From Bacteroidota bacterium (GTDB taxonomy: Bacteria; Bacteroidota; Bacteroidia; AKYH767-A; JABDAW01): a stretch of 7,084 bases of DNA. The notes below the pieces were generated by a model. That model had not been told where the DNA came from, did no database searches, and saw only the letters and a program-made list of their open reading frames with translations. The position numbers were made by a program, and so were the translations under genes. Each line of letters opens with the position of its first letter. The stretch's first letter is position 1. Location: NCBI GenBank assembly GCA_023251595.1, contig JAHEYM010000205.1, positions 1 through 7,084 on the forward strand, read 5' to 3'. Shown here one piece after another: positions 1 to 4,081 of this stretch.

Positions 1-521
1 ATTTCGAGTGCTGAATGGAAAAATGGGATGGCGTCTGTGTAGTTCTGCATTTCCAGATATATACTTCCAATCTGATAGCATGCCGCCATGAGATTATGTG
101 GATACGCTCCCGACTTCTTCAATTGATTATAGGACTCCCAAATTCCTTTTAATGCAAGATCAACATCACCAAGAGTCCTGTAAATTGCGCCACACATTCC
201 GAAGCAGATAGCAACTCCATCCAAATCATTTTGTTCGGAAAATAATTTTTGTGTTTCGTTCAGCGTAACTAATGCCTGTTCATATTCCTCATTAAAAAAA
301 TGAGTGACTCCAAGAAGATATTTCGAAAAACAAAAAAGTTGTGGTTTCTCGGAGTGCTGATTTTTTATCTCATTATAAAAACCCTCTGCAACTTCCTTTT
401 TCTCAACCTTCGTCAACAAAGGAAATTCCTGAAGTATTTTGTTAACAGTTAGCAACACATCACGGAAGGGGGCAGCTTTTACTTCCTCCAATAATTGTTT
501 TATTTGTTCGGCGTGTGACAT
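1..521 (-). CDS. Tetratricopeptide-repeat protein, N-terminal part (cut by left window edge)
   Basis: This reading frame is open from an ATG at 521-519 to the window edge, giving 173 visible residues starting MSHAEQIKQLLEEV. After an N-terminal helical stretch there are three TPR-like helix pairs, at about residues 64-97 (YLLGVTHFFNEEYEQAL), 103-136 (GAIYRTLGDVDLAL) and 144 to the edge (IGSIYLEMQNYTDAIPFF). Each has the expected small/aromatic pattern and a Gly/Ala-Tyr-Ala-type turn. There is no signal peptide or membrane segment, so it is probably cytoplasmic. TPR stretches mediate protein-protein contacts; in Bacteroidota they often precede a kinase, cyclase, phosphatase or DNA-binding output domain, but any such domain lies outside the window and cannot be named. 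It has its own good -7 element 30 bp upstream, so it is probably not simply the last gene of the toxin-antitoxin operon. The TPR call is fairly secure; the function is unknown. Confidence 0.8.
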   Translation of the reverse strand, partial: MSHAEQIKQLLEEVKAAPFRDVLLTVNKILQEFPLLTKVEKKEVAEGFYNEIKNQHSEKPQLFCFSKYLLGVTHFFNEEYEQALVTLNETQKLFSEQNDLDGVAICFGMCGAIYRTLGDVDLALKGIWESYNQLKKSGAYPHNLMAACYQIGSIYLEMQNYTDAIPFFHSALE

Positions 522-551
522 GACCGTAGGTTAGTTAGATGAATATGTTGA

Positions 552-559
552 CAAAGATA
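552..559 (-). promoter_or_regulatory. Bacteroidota-type -7 element upstream of the TPR gene
   Basis: On the minus strand the sequence reads TATCTTTG, a full match to the Bacteroidota sigma-A -7 consensus TAnnTTTG. It ends 30 bp before the ATG at 521, leaving a short leader of roughly 25 nt. I see no convincing TTTG-type -33 element at the usual distance. The match and the position support it; the weak -33 keeps confidence moderate. Confidence 0.55.
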
Positions 560-608
560 TAGATGATTAGAAATAGTCAGGGCTATACTATTAACCCGAT
601 CTTTTCCA

Positions 609-1049
609 TTATTGCAATCGATTTGAAGATAGTATAACGTTATTAATTTTCAAGATTTTATACTTTTGTTTATTGATGAGTATTTGGCAAGTAACATCTC
701 CTTCGTAAACACCTCTTGTATTGGTATAACCTACTGTGCTTTGAAGAGTTGATTGTTTTACCAAACCGGATTGAAAGGGTGCATCCAAATTCGGTTCAGT
801 CAACCAAACTCGATATCTCGTGTCAATATTAATCCAGTACTGCGCAGATGTGTTAAAAACCTCGCCAAGTACCCTTGCCATATCCAACGTAATTGGTTGT
901 TGATTCTGAAGAATTTTGTAGAGGTGCTTGACAGTAAAGCCAGTAGCTTCAGAAAGATCATCCTGAGTCCACTCACGCATTTCCATCTGCTCACGAATGA
1001 AGTAACCCGGACCAAATTTCTTGAAAGCTTTCAATTCTGTTGTTTGCAT
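609..1049 (-). CDS. HigA-like XRE-family helix-turn-helix protein, orphan antitoxin or repressor
   Basis: This 146-residue protein starts at ATG 1049-1047. Residues about 12-80 match the HigA antidote family: a G-P-G-x-F-I-R-E start, then a helix-turn-helix (WTQDDLSEATGFTVKHLYKI), then PITLDMARVLGEVFNTSAQYWIN, which resembles the family's IT-x-x-TA-x-R-L-x-x-x-FGTSA-x-FW-x-N segment. HigA proteins usually repress their own operon and neutralise a HigB RNase encoded just upstream. Here the upstream gene, 21 bp away, is instead a GNAT toxin with its own RHH antitoxin, and no HigB-like gene is visible. Residues 81-146 form a tail beyond the usual length of about 100 residues, with no recognised domain. 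The protein could be a third regulator of the toxin-antitoxin operon, a remnant of a separate higBA module, or an antitoxin acting on a toxin elsewhere. The family call is confident; the role is inferred. Confidence 0.8.
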   Translation of the reverse strand: MQTTELKAFKKFGPGYFIREQMEMREWTQDDLSEATGFTVKHLYKILQNQQPITLDMARVLGEVFNTSAQYWINIDTRYRVWLTEPNLDAPFQSGLVKQSTLQSTVGYTNTRGVYEGDVTCQILINKQKYKILKINNVILSSNRLQ

Positions 1050-1070
1050 TTTATTGGTCTCATTTTAGGA

Positions 1071-1571
1071 CTAAAATAATTTGGTTATATCATTCATTAG
1101 CAGAAACATTTTGTTGCTACTTTGTAACTGATGAAAACCATATTTAGAATAGAATCTTTTAGATTCCTCATCCAATGGATCAACAACAACCGCAAATGAT
1201 CCTAAGCTGCTTATCGAGATGTGATAACTTCGTTTAAGTGCATCTAATAATAGAAGCTCACCTATTCCTTGCTTCATAAACTTCTGATCAACTGCCAACC
1301 GACCCATTAAAGTAGTAGGGAGATGAGAATATGATGGTGGCATTTTTTTTATGATCTTCTCCGGCACAATTTCTTTTGGAGTACAGTGATTAGATAAAGT
1401 ATAGTAGCCCTTAATCAAATTCTTTTCGTGAGGGAGTATGAACACAACACATAATTTTCTTTTCATGTCCTGTCCTGCTTGTTCGTGCAAGTAAACATCC
1501 AACATACTCTTCCCACAGAAAAAATCTTTTTTATTAAAAGAGTAGTCTAATGGAACTGTATGAGAAGTCAT
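1071..1571 (-). CDS. tacT: GNAT-family acetyltransferase toxin (TacT/AtaT-like)
   Basis: This 166-residue single-domain GNAT protein has the length and layout of TacT-type toxins. These acetylate the amino group of aminoacyl-tRNAs using acetyl-CoA and so block translation. An early segment (CGKSMLDVYLHEQAGQD, residues 19-35) resembles the family's C-G-x-x-x-L-D-x-x-L-x-x-x-A-x-Q-x motif. GRLAVDQKFMKQGIGELLL (90-108) is motif A, the acetyl-CoA pyrophosphate loop, although Lys replaces its first Gly. FYSKYGF (140-146) contains the Tyr that in TacT acts in catalysis. The ending, MFLLMNDITKLF, matches the family's hydrophobic strand and tail. It begins inside the antitoxin stop codon (ATGA overlap, 1568-1571), the typical coupling of tacAT operons. 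All visible catalytic features are intact, so it is probably active. Which tRNA it targets cannot be read from the sequence. Confidence 0.88.
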   Translation of the reverse strand: MTSHTVPLDYSFNKKDFFCGKSMLDVYLHEQAGQDMKRKLCVVFILPHEKNLIKGYYTLSNHCTPKEIVPEKIIKKMPPSYSHLPTTLMGRLAVDQKFMKQGIGELLLLDALKRSYHISISSLGSFAVVVDPLDEESKRFYSKYGFHQLQSSNKMFLLMNDITKLF

Positions 1572-1861
1572 TTGTTAGAAAGGGAATTATTGTAACGTTT
1601 TGCAGCAGCAACCAATTTTTTATTAGGTCCTTTTGGATGCATAAGCGCATTAAAGAAAATTTCCTTATCCTTCTCTGAGATAAGAAATGCTTCATGTTGA
1701 TCAATAATTTTTTTTGCCTTTTCTTCAGCAGAAGTTATTACAAAATCTGTTAAGGTTCTGAAGCCTCCTATACTGGCCGCATACTCAAAAAATTCTTTTT
1801 GTATCCTTGTCAGTTTTGTATCAAATCGGGCTTGCGTTGATAATTTCACCTGTTTTCGCAT
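1568..1861 (-). CDS. tacA: TacA/DUF1778-type ribbon-helix-helix antitoxin
   Basis: This 97-residue protein starts MRKQVKLSTQ. Residues about 11-53 fit a ribbon-helix-helix DNA-binding unit: strand ARFDTKLT, helix RIQKEFFEYAASIGG, then helix TLTDFVITSAEEKAKKII. Residues 54-97 (QHEAFLISEKDKEIFFNALMHP and a basic tail) match the DUF1778 C-terminal region that wraps around and inhibits the GNAT toxin. I chose the ATG at 1861-1859 over an in-frame TTG at 1885. The TTG lies inside the -7 promoter element at 1883-1890, so it would be at or upstream of the transcription start, and the family homology begins after the ATG. The stop overlaps the toxin start by 4 bp, implying translational coupling. The antitoxin-toxin complex probably represses the operon through the inverted repeat at 1889-1905. 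Confidence 0.87.
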   Translation of the reverse strand: MRKQVKLSTQARFDTKLTRIQKEFFEYAASIGGFRTLTDFVITSAEEKAKKIIDQHEAFLISEKDKEIFFNALMHPKGPNKKLVAAAKRYNNSLSNK

Positions 1862-1882
1862 GTCGCTAATTTTTACAAGAAA

Positions 1883-1890
1883 CAAAGGTA
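1883..1890 (-). promoter_or_regulatory. -7 element of the toxin-antitoxin operon promoter
   Basis: The minus strand reads TACCTTTG, a full match to the TAnnTTTG consensus of Bacteroidota housekeeping promoters. It lies 21 bp before the antitoxin ATG at 1861, giving a leader of only about 15-18 nt. No clear -33 element is visible. The element probably drives all three genes down to 609. Confidence 0.6.
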
Positions 1891-1905
1891 CGGAAAAAAT
1901 CCGTA
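1889..1905. promoter_or_regulatory. Inverted repeat TACGGA-N5-TCCGTA, candidate antitoxin operator
   Basis: This is a perfect 6-bp inverted repeat with a 5-nt A/T spacer. One arm ends in the TA that starts the -7 element, so a protein bound here would cover the core promoter. Ribbon-helix-helix antitoxins normally bind short palindromes over their own promoter. The repeat is seen directly; the operator role is inferred from its position. Confidence 0.5.
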
Positions 1906-1939
1906 TAAGTTACATTTTCATAAAAATTGATTCTCCTCC

Positions 1940-1967
1940 CCTAATTCCTAATTCTCAATTCCTAATT
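1940..1967 (-). repeat. Heptamer array A, four AATTAGG-type units just after the nifU-like stop
   Basis: There are four back-to-back 7-bp units on the minus strand. Units 1, 3 and 4 are AATTAGG and unit 2 is AATTGAG. The array starts 3 bp after the stop codon at 1973-1971 and is followed by a purine-rich stretch (GGAGGAGAA). The unit order is identical to array C (3457-3484). Confidence 0.85.
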
Positions 1968-1970
1968 AAA

Positions 1971-2219
1971 TCACTCCACCGCTTCCACCGCCTTTATCTC
2001 CGGTATTGATTTCATAATCGTTTGTTCCATCCCCGCTTTCAAAGTCATTGTACTCATTTTGCAGGAAGAACAATTTCCGATAAATCGGAGTTTCACCACC
2101 ATCTCATCTGTCACATCATAGAGCTCCACATCACCACCATCTGCAACTAAATAAGGTCGCATCGAATCGATCGAATTTTCAATCTTCTTAATAAATTCCG
2201 GATCTCTATTTAATCCCAT
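1971..2219 (-). CDS. NifU C-terminal-domain iron-sulfur scaffold protein
   Basis: This 82-residue stand-alone NifU-like domain (NfuA/Nfu family) assembles or carries [4Fe-4S] clusters for delivery to apoproteins. The conserved VADGGDVEL segment is at residues 25-33. The cluster-binding G-N-C-x-x-C motif (GNCSSC) has its cysteines at 50 and 53; two subunits normally bridge one cluster through these. The helix after it (MTLKAGMEQTIMKSIPEI) and the ending are also family-typical. There is no N-terminal A-type domain as in E. coli NfuA, so this is the minimal form. It starts at ATG 2219-2217, 42 bp after the mrp stop, and is probably co-transcribed with it. A cluster scaffold beside an Mrp-type cluster-carrier ATPase is a common pairing and supports a joint role in Fe-S protein maturation. 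Confidence 0.93.
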   Translation of the reverse strand: MGLNRDPEFIKKIENSIDSMRPYLVADGGDVELYDVTDEMVVKLRFIGNCSSCKMSTMTLKAGMEQTIMKSIPEIKAVEAVE

Positions 2220-2239
2220 AATTCAGTTCCCTATTCTCT

Positions 2240-2267
2240 CCTAATTCGTAATTCCTAATTCCTAATT
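2240..2267 (-). repeat. Heptamer array B, four AATTAGG-type units overlapping the mrp stop
   Basis: There are four contiguous 7-bp units on the minus strand. Units 1, 2 and 4 are AATTAGG and unit 3 is AATTACG. The first unit contains the mrp stop codon TAG (2264-2262). A purine-rich stretch (AGAGAATAGGG) follows and leads to the nifU-like start at 2219. Any ribosome reaching the next gene must pass this linker. Confidence 0.85.
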
Positions 2268-3365
2268 ATTTGCAGAAGCTGTTTGTTCTTTATGCAAAGA
2301 TTTTTGATTGCTAATTGCAACCTGTTGTGCAACGCTCTCTGCTAATTCTCTATATGCTTTTGCGGCGGTTGAATTTGTATCTGTAACAATTGGTTTTCCC
2401 ACATCGCCCGACTCACAAATACTTTGTATTAACGGAAGTTGTCCTAAAAACGGAATATGCATTTCCTCGGCTAATCTTTTTCCACCTTCTTTTCCGAATA
2501 TATAATATTTATTTTCGGGTAATTCTGCCGGAGTGAAATATGCCATATTTTCAACCAAACCTAACACCGGGACATTTATTGCATCCATCTGAAACATCGC
2601 AACACCTTTCCTCGCATCCGCCAACGAAACATTCTGCGGCGTCGTCACAATCACAGCACCAGTTACGGGCATCGATGAAACCAAAGTGAGATGAATATCA
2701 CCTGTTCCCGGAGGAAGATCAACAATCATATAATCTAATTCACCCCAAACGGCATCCGAAAATAATTGCTGAAGTGCACGCGATGCCATCGGTCCCCGCC
2801 ACACAAGCGCTTTATCGGGCTCGACCAATAATCCTATAGATAATATTTTCACACCGAATTTCTCGATCGGTATCATCAATTGTCTGTCGCCTTCTTCCTG
2901 CACAAAAGGTTGTTCGCCCTGAATTCCGAACATGATCGGTATCGACGGACCATAAATATCGGCGTCAACCAATCCCACTTTCGCACCATTTGCAGCGAGT
3001 GCCACCGCGAGATTTGCAGCTACCGTAGATTTCCCTACACCGCCTTTGCCGGATGCAACTGCGATAATATTTTTCACTCCCGGAAGCATGACTTTATCAT
3101 CCGTTCGCTTGCTTGTAACATTCGCGGTCATGTTCACTGTTACCTGTGCATCTGCGTCCACATAGTGCACGATGGCATTGATACAGGCACGCTCAATCAA
3201 CCCTTTAAGCGGACAAGCCGGTGTTGTAAGTATCACCGTAAAACTCACATTTTTGCCTTCAACTTCAATGTCCTTTATCATGTTGAGGGTTACTAAATCC
3301 TTCTTCAGATCGGGCTCTTCAACATAGCGAAGTGCATCCAATACCTGTTCTTTCGTGATAGCCAT
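2262..3365 (-). CDS. mrp: Mrp/ApbC-family iron-sulfur carrier P-loop ATPase
   Basis: This 367-residue protein is full length for a two-domain Mrp. Residues 1 to about 85 form an MIP18/DUF59-type domain (EQVLDALRYVEEPDLKKDLV, with TTPACPLKGLIE carrying Cys51). Residues about 98-350 form the ParA/MinD-type ATPase, with deviant Walker A GKGGVGKST (106-114, signature Lys107), switch I region DADIYGPS (134-141) and Walker B IVDLPPGTGD (214-223). The family binds and transfers [4Fe-4S] clusters in an ATP-linked way in the cytoplasm. The C-terminal CxxC usual after the VENM motif is absent: VENMAYF is followed by TPAELPENKYYIFG. I believe this is a lineage feature in Bacteroidota, so a cluster would need other ligands. 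The nifU-like gene follows 42 bp downstream. An AGGA sequence sits just before the ATG, and a near-consensus -7 element is at 3386-3393. Confidence 0.95.
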   Translation of the reverse strand: MAITKEQVLDALRYVEEPDLKKDLVTLNMIKDIEVEGKNVSFTVILTTPACPLKGLIERACINAIVHYVDADAQVTVNMTANVTSKRTDDKVMLPGVKNIIAVASGKGGVGKSTVAANLAVALAANGAKVGLVDADIYGPSIPIMFGIQGEQPFVQEEGDRQLMIPIEKFGVKILSIGLLVEPDKALVWRGPMASRALQQLFSDAVWGELDYMIVDLPPGTGDIHLTLVSSMPVTGAVIVTTPQNVSLADARKGVAMFQMDAINVPVLGLVENMAYFTPAELPENKYYIFGKEGGKRLAEEMHIPFLGQLPLIQSICESGDVGKPIVTDTNSTAAKAYRELAESVAQQVAISNQKSLHKEQTASANN

Positions 3366-3385
3366 TTTCCTGCGTTTATTTGCTG

Positions 3386-3393
3386 TAAAGATA
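3386..3393 (-). promoter_or_regulatory. Probable -7 element of mrp
   Basis: The minus strand reads TATCTTTA, matching TAnnTTTG at all but the last position. It ends 20 bp before the mrp ATG. The place where a -33 element should be is occupied by the C-rich face of the heptamer array at 3396-3430, and I see no TTG there. This is weaker than the other two -7 calls. Confidence 0.4.
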
Positions 3394-3395
3394 CG

Positions 3396-3430
3396 AAATT
3401 AGGGGTTAGGGATTAGTGGTTAGGGGTTAG
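3396..3430 (+). repeat. Heptamer array D, five nnnTTAG units, G-rich on the plus strand
   Basis: There are five contiguous 7-bp units on the plus strand: AAATTAG, GGGTTAG, GGATTAG, TGGTTAG and GGGTTAG. G-runs at 3402-3405, 3409-3411, 3418-3419 and 3423-3426 give it a telomere-like look. It faces array C across a 26-bp pyrimidine-rich spacer, so the two form an imperfect inverted repeat. It lies immediately upstream of the mrp -7 element. Confidence 0.75.
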
Positions 3431-3456
3431 TTATTTCACTCTTTCCTTCTTTCTCT

Positions 3457-3484
3457 CCTAATTCCTAATTCTCAATTCCTAATT
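3457..3484 (-). repeat. Heptamer array C, four AATTAGG-type units overlapping the ATL stop
   Basis: There are four contiguous 7-bp units on the minus strand, in the same order as array A: AATTAGG for units 1, 3 and 4, AATTGAG for unit 2. The first unit overlaps the TAA stop codon (3485-3483) of the alkyltransferase-like gene. A purine-rich tract (AGAGAAAGAAGG) follows. Confidence 0.85.
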
Positions 3485-3812
3485 ATATTTCTAAAAGCGG
3501 TTCCCAAAAAAGCTCTTTAAACCTCACAACCTTATCATCACGAACTTCGATTCCTTCTTTCTCCAACAATTCCTGCATTTGTGTATCGGTTTGAAAATGA
3601 AATTTACCGGTTAATAAACCATTTCTGTTTACCACACGATGTGCGGGAACTTTTGGTGTTGCATCATGCGCGGCATTCATTGCCCATCCCACCATGCGCG
3701 AGGCTTTACCCGTACCTATACACTTAGCAATCGCACCGTAACTGGTTACACGTCCTTTCGGAACCAATCGTGCAATCTCATATACCTGTTCGAAAAAATT
3801 ATCATTCACCAT
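3483..3812 (-). CDS. Alkyltransferase-like (ATL) DNA repair protein, MGMT family without acceptor Cys
   Basis: This 109-residue protein consists only of the MGMT DNA-binding domain. NFFEQVYEIARLVPKGRVTSYGAIA (residues 5-29) is the family opening with the conserved Tyr25. ASRMVGWAM (37-45) carries the arginine finger (Arg39) that flips the damaged base, and PAHRVVNRNG (56-65) is the active-site loop. In true O6-methylguanine methyltransferases this loop reads PCHR; here Ala57 replaces the acceptor Cys. Direct alkyl transfer is therefore not expected. ATL proteins bind O6-alkylguanine and hand the lesion to nucleotide excision repair. I chose ATG 3812-3810, not an in-frame TTG at 3833, because the domain starts after the ATG and the TTG lies in a palindrome. 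It starts 26 bp after the stop of the T9SS gene. That gene is unrelated in function, so shared transcription is possible but not meaningful for its role. Confidence 0.88.
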   Translation of the reverse strand: MVNDNFFEQVYEIARLVPKGRVTSYGAIAKCIGTGKASRMVGWAMNAAHDATPKVPAHRVVNRNGLLTGKFHFQTDTQMQELLEKEGIEVRDDKVVRFKELFWEPLLEI

Positions 3813-3821
3813 TTCGCAAGT

Positions 3822-3835
3822 CGTTGCATGCAACG
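3822..3835. repeat. 14-bp perfect palindrome before the ATL gene
   Basis: CGTTGCATGCAACG is its own reverse complement, with no spacer. It sits in the 26-bp gap between the T9SS gene stop (3839) and the ATL start codon (3812). It could be a binding site for a dimeric regulator of the repair gene, or a chance occurrence. No -7 element is evident beside it. Confidence 0.5.
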
Positions 3836-3838
3836 CCT

Positions 3839-4081
3839 CTACTCAACCACCACTTTCTTCACCATCCTCGCCTCTCCTGAACTTACGTTTAGGAAATATA
3901 CTCCGGGTGCAAATTCATTTACTTTTATTTGCGTGGTGAAATGTGTTCCGGGATTCTCTACATCCTGCGAATATATTATTTTACCTAACATATCCGTCAA
4001 CACAATATTCGTGTGAACCCACGTGCCTTCGTTGATCCAAACATTCAATTGTTCACTCGCCGGATTCGGATATATATATAC
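3839..4081 (-). other. T9SS type A C-terminal sorting domain (within the giant CDS)
   Basis: The last 80 residues start VYIYPNPASEQLNVWI and contain the T9SS tail landmarks: the YPNP motif with a following hydrophobic strand, the L-T-D-M-L-G-K motif, and the PGVYFLNV strand followed by a basic end (MVKKVVVE). This signal routes the passenger through the type IX secretion machinery and is normally removed by the PorU sortase. Confidence 0.93.

Noticed and set aside
572..592. Small hairpin (AATAGT and ACTATT arms, 9-nt loop) as a terminator after the HigA-like gene
   Set aside because: The stem is only six A/T-rich pairs and no U-run follows on the minus strand, so terminator function is not supported.
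522..608. A remnant of a HigB toxin gene next to the HigA-like gene
   Set aside because: Both flanks were read: upstream is the intact GNAT toxin, and downstream is 87 bp holding only the TPR-gene promoter. No HigB-like sequence was found.
753..1079. Plus-strand open frame of 108 residues opposite the HigA-like gene
   Set aside because: It is the antisense of a well-supported HigA-family gene, has no recognisable domain and no promoter or ribosome-binding sequence.
1862..1885. TTG at 1885 as the start of the RHH antitoxin (105 residues)
   Set aside because: The TTG falls within the -7 promoter box, and family similarity begins after the ATG at 1861.
2880..3296. Plus-strand open frame of 138 residues opposite mrp
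   Set aside because: It is fully antisense to conserved Mrp sequence, rich in Cys and His by codon complement only, with no initiation signals.
3813..3833. TTG at 3833 as the start of the alkyltransferase-like protein (116 residues)
   Set aside because: It lies in the 14-bp palindrome only a few bases after the preceding stop, the first residues are unlike the family, and a good ATG follows at 3812.
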